Positions 37,845 to 47,852 are shown, numbered from the stretch's first letter. The stretch: 64,000 nt of DNA from Ponticoccus litoralis (GCF_039769985.1 NZ_JBDNCH010000002.1:868001-932000); one strand, 5' to 3'. Translations and numbers: made by a program. Notes: generated from the letters alone by a model not told the origin.

Positions 37845-38744
37845 ATGGACCGGCTGAACGCGCTGATGACCACCGAACTCGTCAACGGGACCTCGCTATC
37901 GGACCTTCTGACGCTGGAATTCCTCGCGCAGGCCTTGGGGAATGTGGTCGCGGCGCTTCTGCTGCTGGCCGTCAGCCTCATGGTCGCGGGCTGGGTCCGG
38001 CGGCGCATCCGCGCCATCGGCGAGAGCAATCCGAAGATGGACGTCACCCTCTTCCACTTCCTCGGCAACCTCGCGCGCTACACCGTGCTGGCCCTTGCCG
38101 CGCTGGTCATCCTCAACACCTTCGGCGTCCAGACCACATCGATCATCGCCGCCCTCGGCGCCGCCGGTCTTGCCGTGGGCCTGGCCCTTCAGGGCACCCT
38201 GTCGAATGTCGCGGCGGGCGTCATGATCATCGTCTTCCGCCCCATCAAGATCGGCGATTTCGTCGAGGTCGGCGGCGAGATGGGCACCGTCAGGGACATC
38301 ACCCTCAACACCACCGAACTGGCCAGCCTCGGCAACGTGCAGATCATCGTCCCGAACGCCGCGGTCTGGGGCAATGTGATCGAGAACTACTCCGCCTATC
38401 CCGAGCGCCGCGCCGAATGGACCTTCGGCGTGGGCTACGGCGCCAATCTGGCAAAGGCCGAGCAGGTGATCCGCGAGACCGTCATGGCCGACCCGCGCTC
38501 GATGGCGCAGCCCGAACCCTTCATCCAGGTCAATGCACTCAACGACAGCTCGGTGGATTTCCTCGTCCGCGCCTGGGTCGCAACCGACGATTACTTCCAG
38601 TACCAGGCCGACATGAAACGCGCCGTGAAAGAGGCGCTCGACAGCGCCGGCGTGGACATCCCCTTCCCCACGCGCACCCTGCATGTGGACGGCGCCCTGC
38701 GGACCGGCACCCGGGCGCAGGCCGGCCCTCCCGCCACAGAGTGA
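37845..38744 (+). CDS. mscS: Small-conductance mechanosensitive channel (MscS family)
   Basis: A 299-residue inner-membrane channel opened by membrane tension to release solutes at osmotic downshock. Three helices precede the pore helix (GAAGLAVGLALQGTLSNVAAG), then the MscS beta domain FRPIKIGDFVEVGG. An AGGGGG site precedes the start at 37845. The C-terminal domain is the normal soluble cage. Confidence 0.94.
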   Translation: MDRLNALMTTELVNGTSLSDLLTLEFLAQALGNVVAALLLLAVSLMVAGWVRRRIRAIGESNPKMDVTLFHFLGNLARYTVLALAALVILNTFGVQTTSIIAALGAAGLAVGLALQGTLSNVAAGVMIIVFRPIKIGDFVEVGGEMGTVRDITLNTTELASLGNVQIIVPNAAVWGNVIENYSAYPERRAEWTFGVGYGANLAKAEQVIRETVMADPRSMAQPEPFIQVNALNDSSVDFLVRAWVATDDYFQYQADMKRAVKEALDSAGVDIPFPTRTLHVDGALRTGTRAQAGPPATE

Positions 38745-38773
38745 CCAAGGGCCGCCGGAGCGCGCCACGCCCG

Positions 38774-38804
38774 GATCTTCTCCGGTCCTCAAATACCTCT
38801 GCGC
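38774..38804. repeat. Family 3 repeat fragment after mscS
   Basis: TCTCCGGTCCTCAAATACC is a degenerate copy of the CTTCTTGGTCCAAATACC core. Confidence 0.5.
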
Positions 38805-38884
38805 CGTTGCACCCGGCGCGCCGCCTTTTCTTTCCGCGCCACGCCCCGTAAGACCGCCCCGGCACAGAAGCGAAAGGCGGTCCC

Positions 38885-39546
38885 ATGTCCTTCATCACCC
38901 TCGTCCGCCACGGACAGGCCAACTCTGCCTCCCGGGACGAGGCGGGCTATGACAAGCTCAGCCCGCTGGGGTGGGAACAGGGGCGCTGGCTGGGCGGCTA
39001 CTTCCGGCAGGCCGGAGAGCGCTTTGCCCGCGTCTACACCGGCACCCTGCGCCGCCACGTCGAGACCGCCGAGGCCATCGCCGCCGATTGCGCGACCGCG
39101 CCGATGCGCGACGAACGCCTGAACGAGCTGACCTATTTCCACATGGCGCAGATGCTGGAAGAGCAGCACGCCATCGCCATGCCCGCCGACCGCGAGGCCT
39201 TCGTCCGCCACCTGCCCGTGCTCTTCGCCCATTGGCGCGACGAGCCGGATCGAGGGCGCGCCCGAGACCTTCGAGGCCTTCGAGATCCCGCACCCGCGCG
39301 GTGCTGGAAGAGATCGCCGCAGGCGAGGGCCGCGCGCTGGTGGTGACCTCGGGCGGGCTGATCGGCATGGCCATGCGCATCGTCATGGGGCTGGACCTGC
39401 CCGCCATGGCGCATTGCTGCCTCGCCATCGAGAACTCCTCGGTCCACCGCATCCAGCCGCTGCCCTCGGGCCTTGCGCTGACGCAGTTCAACGCGCTGCC
39501 GCACCTCGACACGCCGGAACGGCAGCACGCCCGCAGCCACCTGTGA
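38885..39546 (+). CDS. Histidine phosphatase family protein, frameshifted twice
   Basis: About 220 residues with the phosphoglycerate-mutase-like catalytic RHG (LVRHGQANS, His9) and the second His motif (RALVVTSGGLIGMAM, where the usual HG is replaced). Shifts at about 39248 and 39285 are each fixed by one base. The middle reads EGAPETFEAFE in the restored frame. The replacement of His in the second motif by Ser (VTSGG) is seen in some SixA/CobC-like relatives. Substrate unknown. Confidence 0.82.
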
Positions 39547-39549
39547 GGG

Positions 39550-39593
39550 GCAAAATTCTTCGAAGAATTTTGCAAGGGCTTTCGAAAGCCCTT
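39550..39593. repeat. Family 2 TTCGAA palindrome pair after the phosphatase
   Basis: GCAAAATTCTTCGAAGAATT... (24-bp perfect palindrome, 39550-39573) and AAGGGCTTTCGAAAGCCCTT (39574-39593) directly abut each other. Confidence 0.85.
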
Positions 39594-39646
39594 GCCTCCG
39601 CCCCGGGCAACCTGTCCCCTCTGCCTCGACCGAAAGGAGATCCCGC

Positions 39647-40704
39647 ATGACCCATCTCTGGATCCGCGCCGAGACCCGCCCCAACGAGGAACGCGTCGGC
39701 ATCACCCCCGAGGGTGTGGCGCGCCTTGTCGCCCGCGGCACGCAGGTCACGCTCGAGGACAGCCCGACCCGCATCCTGCCCACCGCCCCCTATGCCGAGG
39801 CCGGCGCCACCATCGTGCCCGAGGCCTCCGGCCCGGCGCGCCGGAGGACGCGCTGGTCTTCGGCCTGAAAGAGCTGCCCGACGACGGCACGGCCCTGCGC
39901 CACCGGCACATCCTCTTCGGCCACGCCTACAAGGGCCAGCCGGACGGGCAGCGCCTGCTGAAGCGCTTCGCCGAGGGCGGCGGGACACTCTACGATCTGG
40001 AATACCTGCTGGACGAGAACGGCCGCCGGGTCGCGGCCTTCGGCTACTGGGCGGGCTACGCCGGTGCCGCCGTCTCGCTCTTGGCCTGGGCGGCGCAGCG
40101 GCTGGGCGCGCTCTGCCCGCCTGTCAGTGCCTGGCCCGACGAGGCCGCCCTGCAACGCGACCTGCGCGCCGCGCTTCAGGGCGCCTCGCCGCTGCCCCGC
40201 GCCATTGTCATCGGCGCGCTGGGGCGCGTGGGCTCCGGCGCGCGCGATCTCTGCGCCGCCATGGGCGTGAGCACCACCGACTGGGACATGGCCGAGACCG
40301 CCTCGGGCGGGCCCTTCCCCGAGGTGCTGGAGCACGAGGTCTTCCTCAACTGCATCCTCGCCCAGCCCGGCTGCCCGGTCTTCGTGCCCGCCGAGGCCCG
40401 CGGGGCGGACCGCCGCCTGAGCGTCATCGGCGACATTGCCTGCGACCCGACCAGCGCCTTCTCCCCGATCAAGGTCTATGACCGCGCGACCTCCTGGGCG
40501 GAACCGGCGCTGCGCGCGCATGAGGATCCCCCGCTGGACGTCATGGCCATCGACAACCTGCCCTCGCTGCTGCCACGCAGATCCTCGCTGGATTTCGCCG
40601 CGCAGCTTCTGCCCCATCTGGAAACGCTCGACCGGCTGGATCAGGGCGTCTGGGGCCGGGCGAAGGCGCTCTTCGACACGCATGTAAAGGAGGCAACGAC
40701 ATGA
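39647..40704 (+). CDS. Saccharopine dehydrogenase (NAD, L-lysine-forming type), frameshifted near 39840
   Basis: About 352 residues, related to the N-terminal LKR-type enzyme that joins lysine and 2-oxoglutarate or splits saccharopine. N-terminal WIRAETRPNEERVGITPEGVARLVARG and middle AFGYWAGYAGAAVSL, HILFGHAYKG and FLNCILAQPGC match. A one-base deletion near 39840 breaks the frame after PEASGPA; the next frame starts APEDALVFGLKEL. Translation overlaps the following gene (ATGA). The two enzymes together should interconvert lysine and 2-aminoadipate semialdehyde plus glutamate. Confidence 0.88.
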
Positions 40705-41831
40705 CCATCCACTGGTGCGGCACCGGCCTGTCCGCCGTCCCCGGCCTGCGCCGCCTGATCGAGGCCGGCCACCCCGTCACCGTCTGGAACCGGACCCTGG
40801 ACAAGGCGCAGGCCGCCGTGGGCGACCTGACCGACGCCATCCGGGCCTTCGACATCGAGGCCCTGCGGGCCGAGGCCCGCGCGGGTGACGTCATCGTCTC
40901 GATGCTGCCCGCCGACTGGCATGTGCCGCTGGCGGAACTGGCCATCGAGGCCGGTGCGCAGTTCGTGTCGTCGTCCTACATCGCGCCCGAGATGCGGGCG
41001 CTGGACGCCCGCGCCGGGGCGGCGGACGTGCGCCTGGTCAACGAGGTCGGCCTCGACCCGGGCATCGACCACCTGATGGCCCATGCGCTGATGGCCGACT
41101 ACAAGACCTCACCTGCCTTCGACAAGACCAACGCGGTGTCCTTCCTGTCCTATTGCGGCGGCGTCCCGAAAGAGCCCAATGCCTTCCGCTACAAGTTCTC
41201 CTGGGCGCCGGTGGGCGTGCTGAAGGCGCTGCGCTCCCCCTCGCGGTCGATCCGCAACTTCTCGCTGCTCGAGGTCTCGCGGCCCTGGGACGCGCTGACC
41301 CGCTTCGATGCGCCGCTGCCGGTGCCGGAAAGCTTCGAGGTCTACCCGAACCGCGATTCCCTGCCCTTCATGGCGGAATACGGCTTTGGCGAGGACTGGC
41401 AGGTGAAGGACTTCGTGCGCGGCACCATGCGCCTGAACGGCTGGGCGGAAGCGTGGAAGGAGATCTTCGCCGAGGCGCCCACCGCCTCTGACGCGCGGCT
41501 GGCCGAGATCGCCGACCAGCTGCTGGCGGACAATGCCTACGGCCCCGGAGAGCCGGACCGTGTGGTGCTTTGCGTCGACCTGAAGGCCGAGCGCGAAGGC
41601 GTTCCGGTCTGGCACAAGACCTACGTCATGGACGCCTGGGGCGACGCGCGCGGCAATGCCATGGGGCGGCTGGTCTCGGTGCCGGTCTCGCTGGCGGTCG
41701 AGGCGGTGCTGGCGCGGGCGGTGCCTGCGGGCGTCACGGCGGCGCCCTCGGACCCGAAGCTGGTGCAGGGCTGGCTGGAGGAGGTGCAGCGGCTGGCGCA
41801 GCACCTGATGGTGGTCGATCACCGCGCCTGA
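40701..41831 (+). CDS. Saccharopine dehydrogenase (L-glutamate-forming type)
   Basis: A 376-residue partner enzyme of the LYS9/SDH type. The N-terminal Rossmann-like region (IHWCGTGLSAVPGLRRLIEAGH) is followed by VGLDPGIDHLMAHALMADY and SYCGGVPKEPN, typical of saccharopine reductases. The start overlaps the previous stop by four bases, indicating one operon. In other bacteria, saccharopine genes occur in lysine catabolism or osmotic stress contexts; the direction here cannot be read from the sequence. Confidence 0.9.
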   Translation: MTIHWCGTGLSAVPGLRRLIEAGHPVTVWNRTLDKAQAAVGDLTDAIRAFDIEALRAEARAGDVIVSMLPADWHVPLAELAIEAGAQFVSSSYIAPEMRALDARAGAADVRLVNEVGLDPGIDHLMAHALMADYKTSPAFDKTNAVSFLSYCGGVPKEPNAFRYKFSWAPVGVLKALRSPSRSIRNFSLLEVSRPWDALTRFDAPLPVPESFEVYPNRDSLPFMAEYGFGEDWQVKDFVRGTMRLNGWAEAWKEIFAEAPTASDARLAEIADQLLADNAYGPGEPDRVVLCVDLKAEREGVPVWHKTYVMDAWGDARGNAMGRLVSVPVSLAVEAVLARAVPAGVTAAPSDPKLVQGWLEEVQRLAQHLMVVDHRA

Positions 41832-41863
41832 CCGCGAGGGGCGCGCCGTTTTCGGGCGGCGCG

Positions 41864-41895
41864 CAGAGGTATTTGGACCAAGAAGAAGCCCGGGG
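41864..41895. repeat. Family 3 repeat, first copy after saccharopine genes
   Basis: AGAGGTATTTGGACCAAGA followed by AGAAGCCCGGGG. A near-consensus copy. Confidence 0.75.
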
Positions 41896-41934
41896 ATGCG
41901 CCAGGCTGGCTGGCCTGTTCCCTGCCGCCCCCGG

Positions 41935-41970
41935 TCAAGGGGTATTTGGGCCAAAGAGAAGCATGGGGGC
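41935..41970. repeat. Family 3 repeat, second copy
   Basis: GGGGTATTTGGGCCAAAGA, about 70 bp after the first copy, in the same orientation. A third, weaker element (GAGTATCTTTGCAGAGAAG) lies near 42017. The 294-bp stretch 41832-42125 shows no gene. Confidence 0.7.
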
Positions 41971-42125
41971 GCGTGTGCCTGGCGGATGTCCCGCCCGCGG
42001 CGCGCCTGCCTTTTGAGTATCTTTGCAGAGAAGACGGTGCGGGGCGTGACCGCAGGGATCGGCAGGGCGATTGGCTGGGCCGGGCTTCTTTGGTTCCTGC
42101 GAGGGCTGCTGGCCGCCCGGCCCCT

Positions 42126-43248
42126 TCAGCCCTTCGGCAGTTTCGGGGCGGCGCGGTCCAGCACGAGATCCGCGTCAGAGAAGCGGAAGGGGGCGCGGAC
42201 GCCCGCGATGCCCTCGGGCGCGATCTGAAGACCCCGCGCCACCACCTGCGGGTCGGCGAAGACCTGCGCCATGTCGTTGATCGGGCCGGCGGGCACGCCC
42301 TCTGCCTCGCAGGCGGCCAGCAGCGCGTCGCGGGTCAGGCTTCGCGTGGCCCCGGTCAGGCGGGCGGTCAGGGTGTCGCGATTGGCGATGCGGTCGGCAT
42401 TGGTCAGGTAGGCCGGGTCCGTTGCGAGGGCCTCCAGCCCGAGGATGCCGCAGAGGCGGCGGTACTGGGCGTCATTGCCCGTGGCGATGATGATATGCCC
42501 GTCGGCGCAGTCGAAGACCTGGTAGGGCGTCAGGTTCGGGTGGTAGTTGCCCGTCCGGCCCGGCGGCGTGCCGGTGGCGAGGTAGTTCAGCGACTGGTTC
42601 GCCATGGCCGTGACCGCGCAGTCCATCAGGCTCATGTCGATGTGCTGGCCGCGGCCCGTGCGCCCGCGCTGGTGCAGGGCGGCGAGGATGCCCGAGACCG
42701 AGTAGAGCCCGGTGAAGAGGTCGGTGATCGCCACGCCCGCGCGCTGCGGCTGGCCCTCGGGATCGCCGGTCACGGACATGAAGCCCGACATGCCACTGGA
42801 TGATGTAATCGTAGCCCGCCCGGTGGGCGTAGGGGCCGTCCTGCCCGAAGCCGGTGATCGAGCAGTAGATCAGCCGCGGGTTGACCTGCGACAGCGTGGC
42901 ATAATCCATGCCGTATTTGACCAGCCCGCCGACCTTAAAGTTCTCGATCAGGATGTCGGCATCGGCCACCAGCTCGCGCATCCGGGCCTGCCCGGCCTCT
43001 GACGCGAGATCCACGCATTCCGACCGCTTGCCCCGGTTGCACGCATGGAAATAGGCGGCGCTGCGATCCCCGTCGCGCTCGACGAAGGGCGGCCCCCAGC
43101 GGCGGGTGTCGTCGCCCTCGGGGCTTTCGATCTTCAGCACATCGGCGCCGAGGTCGGCAAGCGTCTGACCGGCCCAGGGGCCGGCCAGGATGCGCGCCAG
43201 TTCGATGACCTTCACCCCCTCGAGGGGGCCGCGCGGTGCCGAGGTCAT
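42126..43248 (-). CDS. CaiB/BaiF family CoA transferase, frameshifted at 42795
   Basis: About 373 residues. Family III CoA transferase transferring CoA between acyl-CoA and a free acid. MTSAPRGPLEGVKVIELARILAGPWAGQTLADLGADVLKIE begins the protein; the catalytic Asp lies in GRGQHIDMSLMD in the second half. An A inserted at 42795 (a T in CCAGTGGC on the coding strand) shifts the frame between YDYIIQ and GMSGFMSVTG. The start overlaps the DsbA-like stop (ATGA). Substrate unknown. Confidence 0.9.
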
Positions 43249-43923
43249 TCGCCCAGGCGTTCGTCCAGAAGCGCCGAGAAGTCGGCGTAGTTCATGTTCG
43301 AATGCTTGGTGCCGTCGACGATGAACGAGGGCGTCGAGGAGATGTCGTCGCGCGTCGCGTTTTCCTGATACCAGGCCACGAGGCTGCGCAGCTTGGTGCT
43401 GTCGGTCAGGCAGGCGTTCAGCTCTTCCGAGCCGAGGCCCGCGAGGCGGCTCGATCTTGCGCAGGGATTCCGCGATGGCCTCGTCCGATCCGCCGCGCGC
43501 CCAGTCCTGCTGGCCCTTGTAGACCAGATCGGTGATGCCGAAGAACTTCTCTTCGCCGCCGCAGCGCGCGATCAGCGAGGCCCACATGCCGTATTTGTCG
43601 AAATAGACCTCGCGGTAGGTGAACTTCACCTTGCCGGTGTCGATGTAGTTCTCTTTCAGCTGCTTGAAGACCGAGGTGTGGAAGGTGGCGCAATGCGGGC
43701 AGGTGTAAGAGGCGTATTCGATCACCTCGACCGGCGCGTCCTCGGCGCCCAGCGTCATCTCGACGATGGCGGAGGTATCGACCTCTCCGGCCTCCTGCGC
43801 CGAGGCGGCGCCCGGCAGGGCGATCTGTGCGCCCGGGGCGGTGCCGGAGCCCTGCGTCATGTACCACGCGCCGCCGCCGATCAGGGTCAGCGCCACCGCG
43901 CCCGCCGTCAGGGAATTCTTCAT
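43245..43923 (-). CDS. DsbA family thioredoxin-fold protein, frameshifted near 43450
   Basis: About 225 residues, a periplasmic oxidoreductase with redox motif CPHC (YTCPHCATFH). An N-terminal helix (residues 5-22) is a signal or anchor. The first frame stops agreeing after ESLRKIE; one base inserted near 43452 explains this, and the restored C-terminus (LTDSTKLRSLVAWYQENATRDDISSTPSFIVDGTKHSN) carries the cis-Pro (TPSF) required by the fold. It reads into the CoA transferase gene. Confidence 0.88.
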
Positions 43924-43959
43924 CGCTCGCCTCGTTCCTTGCAAATCCATGGGTCGGCG

Positions 43960-44472
43960 TTAACGCCGCTTGCCCTTGGATATGACGTTTGCCCCCAGGC
44001 GTTCAAGCGCCGCACGCAGGCCCGGGTCGCCCACTTCGCCCGTACTGGCCCGCACCTCACGCAGAATTTCCGGCGCGTGATCGGGCTGAACGGGTTTCGC
44101 GCGCCGGTGCTGGAAGTCCACCTGCCCCTCGGCGAAGCCCGTGGCGGCGGTCTGGGTGACGCGCACCCGGGCAATCGCGTTGTAGCCGTAGACGCCGTTG
44201 ATCCCGGCGCGGATCTGTTCGCGCTGCATCTCGACCATGGGGGCCATGGCGCCGGTCGTCAGCACCGTCAGCGTGGCGCCAAAGCCGCCGCGGCCATAGC
44301 TGACCTCGACCGGGCGGGACATGGCGGCGAGGTCGGCGCCGACGATTTCCTCCCAGTGGGTCAGCACGCGGGACTGGGCAAAGCCGCGCGTCTCGGAGGC
44401 GTTGCGGACGCGGGTTTCGAGCAGCTTCGAGGTGCGGGCAAAGCCGTAGGTGGTGCCGCGGCGCTGGGTCAT
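43960..44472 (-). CDS. DciA/DUF721 family protein
   Basis: A 170-residue protein starting MTQRRGTTYGFARTSKLLETR. WEEIVGADLAAMSRPVEVSYGRG is the DUF721 core; DciA in other bacteria loads the replicative helicase, and this protein is in its alphaproteobacterial branch. It is divergent from mutY by 88 bp and upstream of the dsbA-like gene, a familiar rhodobacterial arrangement. Alphaproteobacteria generally lack DnaC, which supports the helicase-loader role, but the assignment rests on family. Confidence 0.82.
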   Translation of the reverse strand: MTQRRGTTYGFARTSKLLETRVRNASETRGFAQSRVLTHWEEIVGADLAAMSRPVEVSYGRGGFGATLTVLTTGAMAPMVEMQREQIRAGINGVYGYNAIARVRVTQTAATGFAEGQVDFQHRRAKPVQPDHAPEILREVRASTGEVGDPGLRAALERLGANVISKGKRR

Positions 44473-44559
44473 GGCTTGAATCTCTCCTGTCGCCGCTATT
44501 GTAGTGGGCGCGCGCCCTGCCGCGCCAGTCCAGTCTTGCCGCAACCGGAGCCTTTTCGC

Positions 44560-45633
44560 GTGTCATCCGCCGACCCCCTCGACCTGCTCGACTGGTACGA
44601 CCGCCACGCGCGCGAAATGCCCCGGCGCACGGGCCCCCGCGCCCGGGCGGCGGGGGTGCGGCCCGATCCCTACCGCGTCTGGCTGTCCGAGATCATGCTG
44701 CAACAGACCACGGTCGCGGCGGTGAAGAGCTACTTCACGGCTTTCACCGAACGCTGGCCGACCGTGACCGCCCCGGCCTCGGCGCGCGACGAGGACGTGA
44801 TGGCCGCATGGGCGGGCCTTGGCTACTACGCCCGCGCCCGCAACCTGCTGAAATGCGCGCGGGTGGTGGCCGGGGACTACGGCGGGCAGTTTCCGCAGGA
44901 TCACGCCACGCTGCTGACCCTGCCGGGCGTGGGCCGCTATACCGCCGCCGCCGTCGCGGCCATCGCCTTCGACGACCCGCAGGTGGTGGTGGATGGCAAT
45001 GTCGAACGCGTCATGGCGCGGCTGCATGACGAGCACACCCCCCTGCCGCAGGCCAAGCCGCTGCTGACCGACTATGCCGCCGCGCTGACGCCCCCGACCC
45101 GGCCCGGCGATTACGCGCAGGCGGTGATGGACCTCGGCGCCACGATCTGCACGCCCAAGCGCCCCGCCTGCGGGCTTTGCCCTCGGCGCGCGCCCTGCGC
45201 GGCCTGGGCGGCGGGGACCATGGCGGAATTGCCGAAGAAGGCGCCGAAGAAGCGCAAGCCCACGCGCCACGGCATCGCCTACCTTGCCCGGCGCGTCGAT
45301 GGTGCCTGGCTCTTGGAGCGGCGGCCCGACAAGGGGCTTCTGGGCGGGATGCTGGGCTGGCCCGGGTCGGACTGGGGCGAGGACCCGGCAGAGGCGCCGC
45401 CGATCCGGGCGGAATGGCGCGCGTTGGGCGAAGAGGCGCGCCACACCTTCACCCATTTCCACCTGCGGCTGACGGTGAAGACCGCGCTGGTGCCGATGGA
45501 ACGCGCCCCGGATCGCGGAGATTTCATCGAAGCGCCCGATTTCAGCCCCGCCGATCTGCCAACGGTGATGCGCAAGGCCTTTGATCTTGCGCAAGGCGCA
45601 CTGGAGCAGGCAGCGTTAGGATGGAGCGCATGA
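44560..45633 (+). CDS. mutY: A/G-specific adenine glycosylase
   Basis: A 357-residue base-excision enzyme removing adenine opposite 8-oxoguanine. EIMLQQTTV with catalytic Glu, LPGVGRYTAAAV (helix-hairpin-helix), the catalytic Asp in VDGNVERV, the 4Fe-4S Cys set (CTPKRPACGLCPRRAPC), and a C-terminal NUDIX-like domain (LLERRPDKGLLGGMLGWP) are present. Start GTG at 44560 follows GGAG. It overlaps the alkane monooxygenase gene at the 3' end. Confidence 0.95.
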   Translation: MSSADPLDLLDWYDRHAREMPRRTGPRARAAGVRPDPYRVWLSEIMLQQTTVAAVKSYFTAFTERWPTVTAPASARDEDVMAAWAGLGYYARARNLLKCARVVAGDYGGQFPQDHATLLTLPGVGRYTAAAVAAIAFDDPQVVVDGNVERVMARLHDEHTPLPQAKPLLTDYAAALTPPTRPGDYAQAVMDLGATICTPKRPACGLCPRRAPCAAWAAGTMAELPKKAPKKRKPTRHGIAYLARRVDGAWLLERRPDKGLLGGMLGWPGSDWGEDPAEAPPIRAEWRALGEEARHTFTHFHLRLTVKTALVPMERAPDRGDFIEAPDFSPADLPTVMRKAFDLAQGALEQAALGWSA

Positions 45634-46778
45634 AGGACAAGCCGATGATCCCCGCCGCACAGGTCGCCCGACTGACCGCCGCGCTGCCCTTCACCCTGTC
45701 CTTCGTGCTGATCCCGCTGGTCTGGCTGGGCGCCGTTCTGGGCGGCTGGTGGGTGGTGCTGGCGCCGCTCTGCGCCTGGTATCTGTTTTCCGCCATCGAC
45801 CTCGCCGTAGGGCTGAACGGCGAGAATGCCGACCTGGAGACCACCGAAGCGCAGCTGTTCTGGTATCGCGCCCTGACGCAGGTCTGGGTGCCCCTGCAGG
45901 CGGCGACGCTCTTCGGGCTGATCTGGTACGTGACCCGCGCCGACCACCTTGGCGGCTGGGAGACATTCGGCGTCTTCTTCGGCACCGGCGTGATGACCGG
46001 GACCGTGGGCATCGTCTACGCGCACGAGCTGGTGCACCAGCGCAACCGGCGCGAGCGGCTGCTGGGCGACCTCTTGCTGGCCATGGTGCTGTATTCGCAT
46101 TTCCGGTCCGAGCATCTGCTGGTGCATCACCGCTATGTCGGCACGCCGCGCGACCCGGTGACGGCGCGCTACAACGAGGGCTTTCACCGCTACTACCCGC
46201 GCGTGCTGCGCCAGAGCCTGCTGTCCTCCTTCCGTGCGGAACGCGACCTGCTGGCCCGGCGCGGCCTGCCGTGGTGGCACCGGCGCAACCCGTTCTGGCT
46301 GTACTGGGGGCTTCAGGCCGGGATGCTGGCGCTGGCCCTGCTGGTCGGCGGCTGGGGCGGGCTGGGGCTGTTCCTGATCCAGGCCGGCGTGGCGATCTGG
46401 CAGCTGGAGGTGGTAAACTACGTCGAACACTACGGGCTGACCCGCAAGCACCTGGGCGGGGGCCGCTACGAACACGTGCTGCCGCGCCATTCGTGGAACG
46501 CCGCACACAAGGCGACAAACTGGCTGATGATCAACCTGCAACGGCACTCGGACCACCATTACAAGCCCGACCGGCGCTTTCCGCTGTTGCAGACCTACCC
46601 CGAGGACGAGGCGCCGCAACTGCCCTACGGCTACCCGGTCATGGCCGTCGCGGCCATGGTGCCGCCGCTCTGGCGCCGGGTGATGAACCCAAAGGTGCGG
46701 GCCTGGCGCAAACGCCACTACCCCGAGATCGAGGACTGGCGGCCCTATACAAGGGCCGAGTTGCCGCGCCCCCGCTGA
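45630..46778 (+). CDS. alkB: Alkane 1-monooxygenase (AlkB family)
   Basis: About 382 residues, an inner-membrane di-iron enzyme hydroxylating medium-chain alkanes at the terminal carbon with rubredoxin. The histidine boxes are HELVHQ, HLLVHHRYVG, and RHSDHHYKP, and NYVEHYG; six membrane segments are visible. The ATG at 45630 overlaps the mutY TGA and has GGAG three bases upstream; ATG 45621 is an alternative. No rubredoxin or rubredoxin reductase gene is adjacent, though a ferredoxin-reductase-like gene lies at 33826. Confidence 0.92.
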   Translation: MKDKPMIPAAQVARLTAALPFTLSFVLIPLVWLGAVLGGWWVVLAPLCAWYLFSAIDLAVGLNGENADLETTEAQLFWYRALTQVWVPLQAATLFGLIWYVTRADHLGGWETFGVFFGTGVMTGTVGIVYAHELVHQRNRRERLLGDLLLAMVLYSHFRSEHLLVHHRYVGTPRDPVTARYNEGFHRYYPRVLRQSLLSSFRAERDLLARRGLPWWHRRNPFWLYWGLQAGMLALALLVGGWGGLGLFLIQAGVAIWQLEVVNYVEHYGLTRKHLGGGRYEHVLPRHSWNAAHKATNWLMINLQRHSDHHYKPDRRFPLLQTYPEDEAPQLPYGYPVMAVAAMVPPLWRRVMNPKVRAWRKRHYPEIEDWRPYTRAELPRPR

Positions 46779-46787
46779 GGCATGGGG

Positions 46788-46831
46788 CAAGGCGCTTCGA
46801 AGCGCCTTGAAAGCGGCTTTGAAGCCGCTTT
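46788..46831. repeat. Family 2 palindrome pair after alkB
   Basis: CAAGGCGCTTCGAAGCGCCTTG (22-bp palindrome, 46788-46809) followed without gap by AAAGCGGCTT / AAGCCGCTTT (46810-46831). Likely terminator of alkB. Confidence 0.85.
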
Positions 46832-46931
46832 CCCGCCCCCTGCAGCATGGTCGCACCCCACCGCAGCGGGGTGACAAGGCGCACGGCCCTCGTTAGAAGG
46901 CGCGCAAATTCCGCGTCAACGAGGACTTTCC

Positions 46932-47852
46932 ATGACCATCCAGGTTTTCGGCCACAAGAGCCCCGACACCGACAGCACCGGCAGCCCGATCATCTGGGCC
47001 TGGTATCTCAACGAGATCAAGGGCGAGGCGGCCGAGCCCGTCCTGCTGGGCGAGCCCAACACCGAGGCCGCCTTCATGCTGACGCACTGGGGTCTCGACA
47101 AGCCCGAGATCATCGGCGACGTCGAGGCGGATGCGCCGGTGGTGATCGTCGACACCAACAACCCCGCGGAACTGCCCGCCTCGATCAACAGCGCCGACAT
47201 CCGCGCCATCATCGACCACCACAAGCTGGTCGGCGGGCTGGAAACCAAGGGCCCCATCGACATCCGCATCGAGCCGCTGGCCTGCACCGCCACCATCATG
47301 CACAAGATGATCGGCGCCGACCTCGCGCGGGCGCCCCGGGCCATCAAGGGCGCTATGCTGACCTGCATCCTGTCCGACACGCTGGAATTCCGCTCGCCCA
47401 CCACGACGCCGGAAGACCGCGCCGTCGCCGAGGCCCTGGCCGCGGACCTGGGCGTCGACCTTTCGGGTTTCGCCGCAGAGATGTTCGCCGCCAAATCCGA
47501 CGTCTCGGCCTTCTCCGACGCCGAGCTGATCCGCATGGACAGCAAGGAATACGCGGTCGAGGGCACCAAGTTCCGCGTCTCGGTGCTGGAGACCACCGCG
47601 CCCGAGATCCCGCTGGGCCGCAAGGACAGCCTGATGGAGAGCTTCAAGACCGTCGCCGCCGAGGATGGCGTCGACCAGGTGCTGCTGTTTGTCGTGGACA
47701 TCCTGAAGGAAGAGGCCACGCTGCTGGTGCCGAACGACCTGGTGAAGGGCGTGGCCGAGAAGAGCTTTGGCGCCACGGTCACCGGCGACACGGTTGTGCT
47801 GCCGGGCATCATGAGCCGCAAGAAGCAGATCATCCCGAACCTGAAGGTCTGA
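46932..47852 (+). CDS. ppaC: Manganese-dependent inorganic pyrophosphatase
   Basis: A 306-residue family II pyrophosphatase that drives biosynthesis by hydrolysing PPi. FGHKSPDTDS, DTNNP and IDHHK (DHH motif) are the metal sites, and the DHHA2-type C-terminal domain closes with LPGIMSRKKQIIPNL, giving the substrate Arg/Lys. Stop is followed by a strong terminator. Confidence 0.94.
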   Translation: MTIQVFGHKSPDTDSTGSPIIWAWYLNEIKGEAAEPVLLGEPNTEAAFMLTHWGLDKPEIIGDVEADAPVVIVDTNNPAELPASINSADIRAIIDHHKLVGGLETKGPIDIRIEPLACTATIMHKMIGADLARAPRAIKGAMLTCILSDTLEFRSPTTTPEDRAVAEALAADLGVDLSGFAAEMFAAKSDVSAFSDAELIRMDSKEYAVEGTKFRVSVLETTAPEIPLGRKDSLMESFKTVAAEDGVDQVLLFVVDILKEEATLLVPNDLVKGVAEKSFGATVTGDTVVLPGIMSRKKQIIPNLKV

